Shown here piece after piece: positions 24,674-34,463 of a stretch of 64,000 bases of DNA (position 1 is the stretch's first letter; each line of letters starts with the position of its first letter). Source of the stretch: Micromonospora pattaloongensis (GTDB taxonomy: Bacteria > Actinomycetota > Actinomycetes > Mycobacteriales > Micromonosporaceae); contig NZ_FNPH01000001.1 in the NCBI RefSeq assembly GCF_900107255.1, forward strand, positions 1,169,162 to 1,233,161. The letters run 5' to 3'. A model generated the notes under the pieces. It did no database searches. It saw only the letters and a program-made list of their open reading frames with translations, and was not told the DNA's origin. Made by a program: the position numbers and the translations under genes.

Positions 24674-25027
24674 GTGTCCTCTGCGCACAATAAGTCCTCC
24701 GCGGTCGCCGCGGTCGAAGCGGCGCTCGACGCGGGCGTGCATCCGGGCCGGGAGGAGCTGCGTGACGCGGTCCGCGCGCTCCTGTCCGAGCTGGTCAGAC
24801 GCGCTCCCGGCCGAACGGTGGAGGTGCGGGTCCCCCCTTATGGCGCAGTTCAGTGCGGGGCCGGTCCGCGGCATACCCGGGGGACTCCGCCGAACGTGGT
24901 CGAGACCGATCCGGTGACCTGGGTGCTGCTGGCGACGGGTCGGCTGTCGTGGCCCGATGCGCTCGCCGACGGGCGGGTGCGGGCGAGCGGGCACCGGGCC
25001 GACATATCGGCTTACATCCCGTTCTAG
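24674..25027 (+). CDS. Small SCP-like (SCP_3) protein upstream of purF
   Basis: A 117-residue protein of the actinobacterial sterol carrier family usually found beside purF. It reads NKSSAVAAVEAALDAGVHPG at the start, then RTVEVRVPPYGAVQCGAGPRHTRGTPPNVVETDPVTWV in the middle (the conserved core; given here as one landmark of more than one strand), and closes LADGRVRASGHRADISAYIPF. GTG 24674 is chosen because family members start at SSxHNKSSAVA; an upstream ATG at 24638 is possible and neither has a good ribosome binding site. The name sterol carrier reflects fold similarity only; ligand unknown. Confidence 0.8.
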   Translation: MSSAHNKSSAVAAVEAALDAGVHPGREELRDAVRALLSELVRRAPGRTVEVRVPPYGAVQCGAGPRHTRGTPPNVVETDPVTWVLLATGRLSWPDALADGRVRASGHRADISAYIPF

Positions 25028-25182
25028 TTCCCCAGCAAGATTGGCGACTATCACTGAGAGCGCTCAAAAAGCTGCTCTCTGTTATCCGCGGAGGCTCGCG
25101 TACACTGTTCCGCGACGGACCTGGCAGCGACCGCGCACCGGCGCGGTGACCAGCGCAGCAGATCAGTACGAGGGAGCGACAG

Positions 25183-26769
<1,587 letters not shown>

Positions 26770-26772
26770 CAG

Positions 26773-26796
26773 TGCCCCGGACGCCGGTCCGGGGCA
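26773..26796 (+). terminator. 10-bp hairpin between purF and purM
   Basis: TGCCCCGGAC (26773-26782) pairs perfectly with 26787-26796 around a four-base loop, three bases beyond the purF stop. It may end part of the purF transcripts or stabilise their 3' end, so purM may be expressed at a different level or from its own promoter. Confidence 0.65.
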
Positions 26797-26869
26797 GTGA
26801 GCACATCGTCGAGCGATCCTCGACCCCTACCCGACGCGGCTGGCCGCGAGAAACACAAAGGGGAGAACC

Positions 26870-28042
26870 GTGACGCACGTGACCGAGCGCGGCAGCGCGG
26901 GAGTCGGACCGGATGGGGGCGCGGCCTCCGGCGCGGAGACCGGCACCCGTCAGCCGTGGGTTGCGGGAGCGACCCGTACGGGCCGCAGGCGGGCTTCGAC
27001 GTACGCGGATGCGGGAGTCTCGATCGAGGCCGGGGACCGGGCGGTGGAGCTGCTCAAGTCGAAGGTGCGGCAGACCACGCGCCCGGAGGTGATGGGCGGT
27101 ATCGGCGGGTTCGCCGGGCTGTTCCGGCTGGACATCCAGAAGTACCGCAACCCGATCCTGGCCTCGTCGACCGACGGTGTGGGCACGAAGCTGGTCATCG
27201 CCCAGCAGCTCGACATCCACGACACCATCGGCATCGACCTGGTCGCGATGGTCGTCGACGATCTGGTCGCGTGCGGCGCCGAGCCGCTCTTCCTGCTCGA
27301 CTACATCGCCACCGGCGAGGTGGTGCCGGACAAGATCGCCGAGATCGGCGCGGGCATCGCCGACGGTTGCCGGTACGCCGGCTGCGCGCTGCTGGGCGGC
27401 GAGACGGCCGAGCACCCGGGCGTGCTGCGCCCGGACGAGTACGACGTGTCGGCCACCGGTGTGGGCGTCGTGGAGGAGAGCGAGATCCTCGGCCCGGAGC
27501 GGGTGGAGGTCGGCGACGTGGTGATCGCCATGCGCTCCTCCGGCCTGCACTCCAACGGCTACTCGCTCGTCCGTCACGTGCTGCTCGGCGCGGGGCGCAT
27601 GCGGCTGGACACCGTCGTCGAGGACTTCGGCCGGCAGCGCACGCTGGGCGAGGAGTTGCTGACGCCGACCAAGATCTACGCGCAGGACTGCCTCAAGCTG
27701 ATCGAGGAGTGCGAGGTGCGCGCGCTGGCCCACGTGACCGGGGGCGGCATTCCCGGCAACCTGGTGCGGGTGCTGCCGGAGCACGTCGACGCGGTCGTCA
27801 ACCGCTCGACCTGGAAGCCTCAGCCGATCTTCGACCTCGTCCAGGCCAAGGGGCGGATTGAGGACCCGGAGATGGAGTCGACCTTCAACATGGGGATCGG
27901 CATGTTCGCGATCGTGTCCGCGGAGGACGCGGATCGCGCGCTCGCCTTCCTCGCGGGTCGCGGCGTCGAGGCGTGGCAGGCGGGCGAGATCATCGAGGGA
28001 TCCGGGGCCGTGCAGATGATCGGGCAGCACACCCGCGGCTGA
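26870..28042 (+). CDS. purM: Phosphoribosylformylglycinamidine cyclo-ligase (AIR synthetase)
   Basis: PurM closes the imidazole ring of AIR with ATP. The core from about residue 43 to 390 is complete: TYADAGVSIEAGDRAVELLK, SSTDGVGTKLVIA near 99, VDDLVACGAEPLFLLDY near 128, LGGETAEHPGV near 173, and HVTGGGIPGNLVRVLP near 285. The first ~42 residues are an extra, poorly structured N-terminus (Gly/Ala/Thr-rich) beyond the usual family start. GTG start at 26870 has GGGGAG eight bases upstream. The order purF-purM-DUF3073-vdh-hypothetical-bldC downstream is that of Streptomyces, apart from the inserted radical SAM locus. Confidence 0.96.
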   Translation: MTHVTERGSAGVGPDGGAASGAETGTRQPWVAGATRTGRRRASTYADAGVSIEAGDRAVELLKSKVRQTTRPEVMGGIGGFAGLFRLDIQKYRNPILASSTDGVGTKLVIAQQLDIHDTIGIDLVAMVVDDLVACGAEPLFLLDYIATGEVVPDKIAEIGAGIADGCRYAGCALLGGETAEHPGVLRPDEYDVSATGVGVVEESEILGPERVEVGDVVIAMRSSGLHSNGYSLVRHVLLGAGRMRLDTVVEDFGRQRTLGEELLTPTKIYAQDCLKLIEECEVRALAHVTGGGIPGNLVRVLPEHVDAVVNRSTWKPQPIFDLVQAKGRIEDPEMESTFNMGIGMFAIVSAEDADRALAFLAGRGVEAWQAGEIIEGSGAVQMIGQHTRG

Positions 28043-28153
28043 CGACCCGGCCGTGTCACTGACTGCTGATCGTGCGCATACCTCATTGGGGCTTCACCCG
28101 GGCGGATCCCTCCGCCTAGCCTGAAGCGGCATCCGACAGCCCGAGGAGGGACG

Positions 28154-29287
28154 GTGACGCGCCAGCGCCAGGCGGTTCCCGGCATGCGCGGCATCGCTTC
28201 CGTGCCGACGTACGTCGTCATGCAGCCCACCTCGTTGTGCAATCTCGACTGCACCTACTGCTATCTGCCGTTCCGGTCCGAGGACCGGCGGATGCCGGTG
28301 ACGGTGGCGACCGCGGTCGCCGGCGCGGTCAACGAGTGGGCACGGCACGGTCGGTTCTCGGTGGTCTGGCACGGCGGCGAGCCGTTGGCGGCCGGGCGCG
28401 AGCACTTTGCCGCCCTGCTCGCCCCCTTCGACGCGTCGGTGGAGCACCACGTCCAGACCAACGCCACGCTGCTCGACGACGCCTGGTGCGAGTTCCTGGC
28501 GGCGCACCGGATCCGGGTCAGCGTCAGCGTCGACGGGCCGCCGGAGCGCAACGGCGAGCGGGTCGGCCGGGGCGGCAGACCGGCGTACGACCGGATCGTG
28601 CGGGGAGTGGAAGCGCTGCGCCGCCACGGGATCGGGTTCTCCGCGCTCTGCGTGGTGAGCCGCCCGGAGCCGGGGCTGGCCACCGAGCTCTACGAGTACT
28701 TTCTCGCGCTCGGCTGTGACGTGCTCGGCATCAACATCGAGGAGATGGAGGGGGTGAACCGGCGCGGCAACGACCACCCCGCGGAGGCGGTGACCGCCTT
28801 CTGGAGCGAGCTCGTCGGGGCGTGGCGGCGGGATCCGCGGATCCACGTCCGCGAGGTGGAGTGGTCGTTGCGCTACGCGGCCGCCGTACTGGACGGCACC
28901 GCTGACCAGGTTCTGCCGGCCCAGCTCGACCCGATCCCGACCATCGCGTACGACGGGTCCGTGGTGCTGCTCTCACCGGAGCTGGCGGGCTTCTCCGATC
29001 CGCGGTACGCGGACTTCAGCAGCGGAAACGTCCTGGCGACGCCGTTGCCCGAACTCCTGTCGGCGCCGGAGCGGACGCCCTGGGTGGCGGAGTTCCTCAC
29101 CGGGGTGGAGGCGTGCCGTACGCAGTGTCCGTACTTCGGGTTCTGTGGCGGCGCCCACGCCGCCAACCGTTACTTCGAGCACGGGCGTTTCGACGGTACG
29201 GAGACCAACCACTGCCGGAACAGCAAGATCCGCCTATTGGAGGGAGTGTTGGACCATGCCCGAGACCACCAGTCGCCGGCGCCCTGA
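28154..29287 (+). CDS. Radical SAM/SPASM peptide maturase, cyclophane-forming type (AmcB-like)
   Basis: A 377-residue radical SAM enzyme. The cluster motif C29-x3-C33-x2-C36 (TSLCNLDCTYCYLP) binds the SAM [4Fe-4S]; WHGGEPL near 76 and SVDGPPERNG near 130 are typical of peptide maturases. The C-terminus is a SPASM domain (about 310-365) with ACRTQCPYFGFCGGAHAANR and a last Cys in NHCRNSK, for two auxiliary clusters. These enzymes join an aromatic ring carbon to a beta-carbon two residues away. I recall families named AmcB for enzymes acting on multi-cyclophane peptides, but cannot confirm by search. GTG start has GAGGAGGG upstream. Its end overlaps the precursor gene by 32 bases. No transporter or protease is adjacent. 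Confidence 0.88.
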   Translation: MTRQRQAVPGMRGIASVPTYVVMQPTSLCNLDCTYCYLPFRSEDRRMPVTVATAVAGAVNEWARHGRFSVVWHGGEPLAAGREHFAALLAPFDASVEHHVQTNATLLDDAWCEFLAAHRIRVSVSVDGPPERNGERVGRGGRPAYDRIVRGVEALRRHGIGFSALCVVSRPEPGLATELYEYFLALGCDVLGINIEEMEGVNRRGNDHPAEAVTAFWSELVGAWRRDPRIHVREVEWSLRYAAAVLDGTADQVLPAQLDPIPTIAYDGSVVLLSPELAGFSDPRYADFSSGNVLATPLPELLSAPERTPWVAEFLTGVEACRTQCPYFGFCGGAHAANRYFEHGRFDGTETNHCRNSKIRLLEGVLDHARDHQSPAP

Positions 29288-29492
29288 CCACGTCGAGGAT
29301 CCCTGCCCCGACCCGGTCGCGGAGCGGGTGCGCGGTGCCCGGGCCGGGCTCACCGCGCTGCTCTCCGAGGCGGAAGCGGCCCGCCGGCGGCGCGCCGAAG
29401 TGGCCGCGGAGGATGGGGGCAGCGCCGTCTGCGCCTGGAACCACTTCGAGAACATCCCGACGTTCTACAACTGGAACAATCGGCCGCGGTGA
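29256..29492 (+). CDS. RiPP precursor peptide with repeated aromatic-X-Asn core (AmcA-like)
   Basis: A 78-residue peptide whose ATG has a strong ribosome binding site (TTGGAGGGAG) and lies inside the end of the maturase gene. Residues 1-58 are a charged helical leader (RRRPDHVEDPCPDPVAERV, then ARAGLTALLSEAEAARRRRAE). The C-terminus is the likely core: W61-N-H63, F64-E-N66, F70-Y-N72 and W73-N-N75, ending RPR. Four aromatic-X-(Asn/His) triplets are just what 3-residue cyclophane enzymes modify. A lone Cys59 precedes the core. The final product, cleavage site and activity cannot be read from the sequence. A terminator hairpin follows 25 bases downstream. Confidence 0.82.
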   Translation: MPETTSRRRPDHVEDPCPDPVAERVRGARAGLTALLSEAEAARRRRAEVAAEDGGSAVCAWNHFENIPTFYNWNNRPR

Positions 29493-29517
29493 ACGCGGCC
29501 GGGGGTTCTCGGCGAGG

Positions 29518-29553
29518 AAGGGCGTGTCGGAATCGAGACCCCGACACGCCCTT
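29518..29553 (+). terminator. Terminator of the radical SAM/peptide operon
   Basis: AAGGGCGTGTCGG (29518-29530) pairs perfectly with 29541-29553 around a 10-base loop, 25 bases after the precursor stop codon. Confidence 0.85.
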
Positions 29554-29606
29554 GATCACAACAAGCAGTCCTGGTCCGCGAAGACCGGCACCGGACGGAC
29601 ATGCAT

Positions 29607-29632
29607 GAGCACGCGGGCGTCACCGCGTGCTC
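29607..29632 (-). terminator. Hairpin after DUF3073 gene
   Basis: GAGCACGCGG (29607-29616) pairs with 29623-29632 around a six-base loop, 15 bases beyond the DUF3073 stop codon on the minus strand. Confidence 0.6.
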
Positions 29633-29647
29633 TGATCTGACTATCGG

Positions 29648-29860
29648 TCAGCGAGTCGGAGTCGCCCAGTTGCCTGGGTCGTCCGCGTCGTCCTCGTCAT
29701 CGTCGTCGACGAACTCTTTGTAGTCGTCGTCGAAGTCACGGTCCGACTTCCGACTGCCGGCCAGTTCTCGCTGCAGTGCAGTGAGGTCGGTGTTCGGGGA
29801 GTGGTACTTCAACTCCCGGGCCACCTTTGTCTGCTTGGCCTTAGCACGGCCGCGCCCCAT
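29648..29860 (-). CDS. DUF3073 protein
   Basis: A 70-residue protein of the actinobacterial DUF3073 family: the conserved start MGRGRAKAKQTKVARELKY, then HSPNTDLTALQRELAG, and a very acidic tail with runs of Asp (FVDDDDEDDADD). ATG 29860 is chosen because this is the universal start of the family; the longer frame upstream is not conserved-looking. Function unknown. Its place between purM and vdh is the usual one in actinomycetes, although here on the opposite strand to purM and separated from it by the radical SAM locus. Confidence 0.92.
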   Translation of the reverse strand: MGRGRAKAKQTKVARELKYHSPNTDLTALQRELAGSRKSDRDFDDDYKEFVDDDDEDDADDPGNWATPTR

Positions 29861-30215
29861 GGCTCGACCCCCTCGCACAGAATTCGGGGCAGCCCGAAGG
29901 CGGGCCCCGATGACGTCAGGCATCTCTCGTGGCTCTTACGGTACATGGGGAGGACCCCGTTCGGCACCTCGGGTTACCCGCGTCGCTTCGGCGCGTCGCG
30001 CTCGCGCGCGACGTGCCGCAATTTGTGGATCGTAAGGAGTTGCACGCGGATTCGGTCATGACGACCACGGGTGGCGTTTCCGGCCCATCGTCCCCGCCGA
30101 TCACGCGCCTATCCGGTGATCACGCACTTGTTCGACAGAATGCGATCTCGCGCCCTGTGACGTTGTGCGTGATCAACACGGATTCGGTGACCGGCGGGGA
30201 GCGGCGTGACGCGCG
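29861..30215. other. Gap between DUF3073 start and vdh end, with a hairpin
   Basis: About 355 bases without a convincing gene. It must contain the DUF3073 promoter. TGATCACGCAC (30117-30127) pairs perfectly with 30165-30175 across a 37-base loop and may end vdh transcripts. The part at 29990-30020 is rich in CGCG repeats. Confidence 0.55.
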
Positions 30216-31298
30216 TCAGCCGAGATGGATGGTCCGGAGTCGGCCGACCTCGGCCATCCGGCGTTCCGCCAGCCGGTCGGCCGCGACGGCCGGCGGCACG
30301 CCCTCGGCGTCGGCCAGCCGCAGGATCTCGCGCGTGGTGTCGTAGATCCGCGTCGCCCGCAGCTTCGCCCGCTCGAAGTTGAAGCCCTCGATCTCGTCGG
30401 CGACCTGGATCACACCACCGGCGTTGACCACGTAGTCGGGCGCGTAGAGCACCCCGCGGTCGGCCAGCAGCTTCTCGATCCCGGGGTGGGCGAGCTGGTT
30501 GTTCGCCGCCCCGGCCACCACCTTGGCGCGCAGCGCCGGCACGGTGTCGTCGTCGAGCGCGCCGCCGAGCGCGCACGGCGCGTACACGTCGATGTCGGCG
30601 GCGACCAGCGCCGCGGCGTCCGCGACCAGGTCGACCTGCGGGTACGTCTGCCGCGCCCACTCCAGCGCCCGCTCGCTGACGTCCGTGGCCACGACCGACG
30701 CGCCGTCCTCGATCAGGTGGCCGACCAGGTACTTGCCCACCTTGCCGAGCCCGGCCACCCCGACCCGGCGCCCGGCCAGTGTCGGTGAGCCCCAGACGTG
30801 TTCCGCCGCGGCCCGCATCCCCTGGAAGACGCCCCACGCCGTGAGGATCGACGAATCGCCCGCGCCGCCGTGCTCGACGCTGCGGCCGGTGACGAATCGG
30901 GTCTCCCGCGCGATGATGTCCATGTCCGGCACGTAGGTGCCGACGTCGCAGGCGGTGTAGTACCGGCCACCGAGGGACTGGACGAACCGGCCGTACGCGC
31001 GCAGCAGCGCCTCGGTCTTGATCTGCTCCGGGTCGCCCCAGATCACCGCCTTGCCGCCGCCGAGGTCCAGCCCGGCCAGGGCGTTCTTGTACGCCATCCC
31101 GCGCGACAGCTCCAGCACGTCGTGCAGCGCGTCGGCCTCGGTGGCGTACGGGTAGAAGCGCGTGCCGCCGAGTGCGGGGCCGAGCGCGGTGGAGTAGATG
31201 CCGATGATCGCCTTCAGGCCGGTCTGCTTGTCCTGGCAGAAGACGACCTGCTCGTGTCCGGCCGATTCGGTGCCGTCTGTACTGACGAATACGCCCAT
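30216..31298 (-). CDS. vdh: Valine/leucine-type amino acid dehydrogenase
   Basis: A 360-residue enzyme of the Glu/Leu/Phe/Val dehydrogenase family that oxidatively deaminates branched-chain amino acids with NAD, supplying acyl-CoA starters for fatty acids and polyketides. The N-terminal domain has [20 protein letters not shown] and the catalytic Lys region [15 protein letters not shown]; the Rossmann domain has [17 protein letters not shown] near 190, and later [13 protein letters not shown] and [11 protein letters not shown]. Valine dehydrogenase is favoured over leucine dehydrogenase because the gene sits next to bldC as vdh does in Streptomyces. Exact substrate preference needs assay. Confidence 0.9.
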   Translation of the reverse strand: MGVFVSTDGTESAGHEQVVFCQDKQTGLKAIIGIYSTALGPALGGTRFYPYATEADALHDVLELSRGMAYKNALAGLDLGGGKAVIWGDPEQIKTEALLRAYGRFVQSLGGRYYTACDVGTYVPDMDIIARETRFVTGRSVEHGGAGDSSILTAWGVFQGMRAAAEHVWGSPTLAGRRVGVAGLGKVGKYLVGHLIEDGASVVATDVSERALEWARQTYPQVDLVADAAALVAADIDVYAPCALGGALDDDTVPALRAKVVAGAANNQLAHPGIEKLLADRGVLYAPDYVVNAGGVIQVADEIEGFNFERAKLRATRIYDTTREILRLADAEGVPPAVAADRLAERRMAEVGRLRTIHLG

Positions 31299-31480
31299 GG
31301 CTGCTCCTGACGTCGGTGGGGCGCCCTTGTGGGGTGCGGGCCCGTGTGGTGGCCGGCGGGGTGGTGCCGGTCATGTTGAGCCTAATATCGGCCTGTACGC
31401 GTGCCCGCTTTGCGTTCCGGCGCCGCTCGGCCGCTCGCTCCAGGCGGCAGCGAAGGTCGTTTTCATGGGAGGATCGCGCC

Positions 31481-32320
31481 GTGCCGTCGCTCTTCGCTTC
31501 ATATCTGCGCGTGTACGAGCCGTTGACCGCCTTCGACCGCGAGCGGCAAGTCTTCTGGCGCCGCTATGTGCAGGAGGGCCGGGCGGTCGCGCCGCCGGAC
31601 GGCCCGGGCCGCCAGCGCACCGCGGTGATCGGGGCGCTCGGCGCGGGGTGGACGCGGCTGCCGGATCCGCCCGACGAGGCGTACGTCCTGGAGCACGACG
31701 ACACGCTGCTGATCTGTCCGTGGAATCTGCGGGTGCGGGTGGCCGAGGCGGCGCTGAGCGCCCGCGACGGTGTTCCGTCGGTGCTGGCGGACGCGTTCGT
31801 GCCGCCGATCCTCGCCGGCCAGGCGAAGGCGGTGGTGGAGGACTGGCGCAGCGGGGCGCGGGTCCTGGAGCACGGGATGCCGCGGGTGCACGAGCAGATC
31901 GCGACCTGGGGCGTGCCGTTGCGCTGGTTCGTGTTCATCGAGGAGAGTGAGCGCGAGTTCAGCACGCGACCGGGGCAGCGGATGCTGCGCTACCGCACGG
32001 AGATCTCGAAGGCGCGGCGGCGGGCCTCGCGCGGGCTGGCGGTGCTGCGCAAGTCCGTCGGCGACGCGCCGATCACCGAGGCGGTGGAGGAGGGCGCGCG
32101 GTGGCTCGAGGAGTTCCATCCGCGGTCGGTGATCGAGCTCGACTACGGCGGGCTCGTCGACCTGCTGCCCGACGAGACGCTGGCGGCCGACGACTCGCCG
32201 GCGCTGGTCGCCTCGGGGCTCGCCGCGTTGTCCCGCGGGGACGCCGAGTCGGCGAGCGAGGCGTACGAGAAGCTCGTGGCGCGGTGGCGCGCGGTCCAGT
32301 TGCTCGAACGATGCAATTAG
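31481..32320 (+). CDS. Conserved actinobacterial hypothetical protein between vdh and bldC
   Basis: A 279-residue protein with a start at GTG 31481, supported by GGGAGGATCGC upstream; the longer frame to 31316 overlaps the vdh promoter. It opens PSLFASYLRVYEPLTAFDRE, contains LEHDDTLLICPWNLRVRVAEAAL near 70, a basic stretch SKARRRASRGLAVLRK near 185, and ends with helices rich in Ala and Glu. No catalytic motif or membrane segment is visible. A protein in this slot beside bldC is conserved in streptomycetes as far as I recall; its function is unknown. Confidence 0.85.
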   Translation: MPSLFASYLRVYEPLTAFDRERQVFWRRYVQEGRAVAPPDGPGRQRTAVIGALGAGWTRLPDPPDEAYVLEHDDTLLICPWNLRVRVAEAALSARDGVPSVLADAFVPPILAGQAKAVVEDWRSGARVLEHGMPRVHEQIATWGVPLRWFVFIEESEREFSTRPGQRMLRYRTEISKARRRASRGLAVLRKSVGDAPITEAVEEGARWLEEFHPRSVIELDYGGLVDLLPDETLAADDSPALVASGLAALSRGDAESASEAYEKLVARWRAVQLLERCN

Positions 32321-32585
32321 GGCAAAAACGGGACGAGTCTCGGCGAGTGGAAGCGCTCCCAACCTGAAGATCGCTCGTAATTACCGCGTCACGAAGCGTG
32401 ATCAAGAGTCCAAATAAGGCGGTTTCTGGCATAAAAAAGCGTCATAAATCAGTCATTGCTCGTCCGTCTATCCAGGGACGTTCGGCCGTTCGGCCCATGT
32501 CGGACATCGGGGACTAGCCGGACCATGGGATACGCGTCGGTCGGCGGGACCCCGGCCGATGTCTACACCTGTGGAGGAGTGACCG
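32321..32585. promoter_or_regulatory. AT-richer upstream region of bldC
   Basis: These 265 bases contain the most AT-rich stretch nearby (about 32,370-32,460: TAATTACC, CATAAAAAAGCGTCATAAATC), followed by CGTTCGGCCGTTCGGCC and a strong ribosome binding site (GGAGGAGTGACCG) before bldC. No gene is seen. The region probably holds one or more bldC promoters. Confidence 0.55.
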
Positions 32586-32795
32586 ATGGCATCGCGAACG
32601 CATGAACCTGAGCCGCTACTTACACCGGCCGAGGTCGCGTCGATGTTCCGAGTCGACCCGAAGACCGTGACGCGGTGGGCGAAGGCTGGCAAGCTCAGCG
32701 CAATCCGCACCCTGGGCGGACACCGTCGTTACCGCGAGTCGGAGGTTCGCGCCCTGCTGCAGGGCCAGATTCCTCAGCAGCGCCAGGGCGACTGA
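32586..32795 (+). CDS. bldC: Developmental regulator BldC
   Basis: A 69-residue single-domain MerR-type DNA-binding protein that controls the timing of sporulation and antibiotic genes in Streptomyces by binding direct repeats cooperatively. The sequence has the classic form: LLTPAEVASMFRVDPKTVTR (helix-turn-helix), WAKAGKLSAIRTLGGHRRYR (wing), then ESEVRALLQG. The context downstream of vdh is also the expected one. The ribosome binding site GGAGGAG is strong, and a terminator follows. Confidence 0.97.
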   Translation: MASRTHEPEPLLTPAEVASMFRVDPKTVTRWAKAGKLSAIRTLGGHRRYRESEVRALLQGQIPQQRQGD

Positions 32796-32820
32796 GAGAG
32801 CTTTCCGCCGGCCGAGCATC

Positions 32821-32870
32821 GGACAGGGGCGGGGGACGTGCGGGCGACCGCGCGACCCTCGCCCCTGTCC
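32821..32870. terminator. Hairpin after bldC
   Basis: GGACAGGGGCG (32821-32831) pairs with 32860-32870 around a 28-base GC-rich loop. It lies between bldC and a convergent gene and can serve both. Confidence 0.7.
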
Positions 32871-32885
32871 CTTTCCGCGCCCGGG

Positions 32886-33266
32886 TCATTCGTCGAGCAC
32901 GATGCGGATGCCGACCGTCCCGTCGCTGCCGCGGCGCAGCCGGCTGCCCCAGAGCGTGAGCCGGCCGGCCACGCCGTACTTGCGCTTCAGCAGGTCCCGG
33001 AGATGCGCCGTGGCCTCCCCGTCGATGATCGAGGCGTGGCCCGGCACCGGATCCGCGTTCTGGTTGCCACGGAAGTCGCAGGGGGCGACCGTTACCGCGT
33101 CGATGTTGCGGATCCGTTTGACCTTGCCCGCGTCGGCGGCGGTCCAGACCCCGAGCGCGTTGCCGTCCCGCACCACCCACACCGGGGTGGCCACCGCCCG
33201 ACCGTCCTTCCGAAACGTCGTGAGCAGCAGGTACTTCTCTTCACCGAGTCGGTCCAGCGCCGTCAC
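32886..33266 (-). CDS. PPOX-class, probable F420-dependent enzyme
   Basis: A 126-residue split-barrel protein. It matches the PPOX-class F420-dependent group: EKYLLLTTFRKDGRAVATPV (residues 9-28), VWVVRDGNALGVWTAADAGK, then RIRNIDAVTVAPCDFRG, and the end GTVGIRIVLDE. These enzymes use deazaflavin F420 (or FMN) to reduce small unsaturated molecules; the substrate is unknown. GTG start at 33266 is the first that fits the family start (TALDRLGEEKY). It is divergent from a methyltransferase gene with 63 bases between. Confidence 0.87.
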   Translation of the reverse strand: MTALDRLGEEKYLLLTTFRKDGRAVATPVWVVRDGNALGVWTAADAGKVKRIRNIDAVTVAPCDFRGNQNADPVPGHASIIDGEATAHLRDLLKRKYGVAGRLTLWGSRLRRGSDGTVGIRIVLDE

Positions 33267-33329
33267 ACCAGTCAGGGTACGGCGACGGCCGCGCTGCCGA
33301 GGCCGGTGTGCGGCGGTAGCGTCGGTGCA

Positions 33330-34109
33330 ATGGTGACCGAACCGCGCATCGGCGATGTCTTCGGCGAACTGCTGCGCGACGCTCTCGCGGTGGCGACCGG
33401 CGTCGGCCCGCGCCCGCTGGCCGGCGGACGACTGCCCCGGCCGGTCATCGAGATCATCGAACGCGACGACGGTCTGATCAACGGCGCGCCCGCCGCGCAC
33501 TACCTGGACGGCCCCGAGTCGTGGCAGCCGTACGACCATCGCGCGGTCGACCGGGTGCGCGGCGAGGTGCTCGACATCGGCGCCGGGGCGGGGCGGATCG
33601 CGCTGCTGCTGCAGGAGCGGAGCGTCCCGGTGACCGGGCTGGACATCTCGCCCGGGGCGCTGGCGGTGGCGCGCCGTCGCGGCGTGCGCGACCTGGTCCG
33701 CGCCACCGTCGACGAGCACGCCGGGTCCGGCCGGCGCTACGACACGTTCCTGCTGCTCGGCAACAACCTCGGGCTGATCGAGGGGCGGCACCGGGCCGCG
33801 CAGTTCCTCGCCGCACTGGCCGCGATGGCCCGGCCCGGCGCGCAGGTGATCGCGCACGGCACCGACCCGTACGGCACGAGCGATCCCGTGCACACCTCCT
33901 ACCACCAGCGCAACCGGGATCGTGGCCGGCTCGGCGGCCAGCTGCGGCTGCGGCTGCGCTACCGCGACCTGGCCACCGGCTGGTTCGACTATCTGGTGTG
34001 CTCGCCCGAGGAGCTGGCCGGGCTGGTGCACGGCACGCCGTGGCGGCTGGTCGACGTCGATCTCGCGGACGCGCCGTACTACCTGGCCACCCTGCGCCTC
34101 GCCGAGTGA
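33330..34109 (+). CDS. SAM-dependent class I methyltransferase
   Basis: A 259-residue protein with a class I methyltransferase domain from about residue 65: VLDIGAGAGRIALLLQERSV (motif I), VTGLDISPGALAVARRRGV (the acidic residue binding ribose), then YDTFLLLGNNLGLIEG (motif II region). The first 60 residues (MVTEPRIGDVFGELLRDALAV) are helical and may bind the substrate. No substrate can be inferred. ATG 33330 is the start; a much longer frame upstream runs antisense through the neighbouring gene and is not real. Confidence 0.86.
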   Translation: MVTEPRIGDVFGELLRDALAVATGVGPRPLAGGRLPRPVIEIIERDDGLINGAPAAHYLDGPESWQPYDHRAVDRVRGEVLDIGAGAGRIALLLQERSVPVTGLDISPGALAVARRRGVRDLVRATVDEHAGSGRRYDTFLLLGNNLGLIEGRHRAAQFLAALAAMARPGAQVIAHGTDPYGTSDPVHTSYHQRNRDRGRLGGQLRLRLRYRDLATGWFDYLVCSPEELAGLVHGTPWRLVDVDLADAPYYLATLRLAE

Positions 34110-34130
34110 CGCGCCGGCTCCCGGCGCGCG

Positions 34131-34376
34131 TCAGGCCGGCGGGAGTCCGCCGTCGCCGTCGACCACCTGCTCCGGCGTGCCGTCCTCGTCCAGGTCCACC
34201 ATCGTGATGTCGACGCTGCCGTCGCCGGTCGTGTCGAACTGGAAGACGTCCGGCTTGCCGTCGCCGTCAGTGTCCACCACCCACACGTCGGTCCTGCCGT
34301 CATTGTTGGCGTCCACCTTCAGCAGGTCGACGCGATCGTCCCCGCGGGTCTCGACGATCTCCTGCGGCTCGCTCAT
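34131..34376 (-). CDS. Small acidic protein with four EF-hand-like loops
   Basis: An 81-residue, very acidic protein made of tandem 12-15 residue units: DANNDGRTDVWV, DTDGDGKPDVFQF, DTTGDGSVDITMV and DLDEDGTPEQVV. Each has the D-x-D/N-x-D-G spacing of a calcium-binding loop as found in EF-hands, dockerins and FG-GAP repeats. There is no signal peptide, so it is predicted to be cytosolic, which is unusual for this repeat. Function unknown; a calcium buffer or sensor is possible. It is convergent with the methyltransferase gene. Confidence 0.78.
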   Translation of the reverse strand: MSEPQEIVETRGDDRVDLLKVDANNDGRTDVWVVDTDGDGKPDVFQFDTTGDGSVDITMVDLDEDGTPEQVVDGDGGLPPA

Positions 34377-34463
34377 CGGTGTCCCTTCCGTCGCGGATCA
34401 TCCGGGTCTCGACAGTAGGGCCCCGGCGCTCCGCCCGCGACCCGACTGCATAGGGTCGGGTCC

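Noticed and set aside
28043..28153. Riboswitch or RNA leader before the radical SAM gene
   Set aside because: The 111-base interval shows no recognisable conserved RNA fold.
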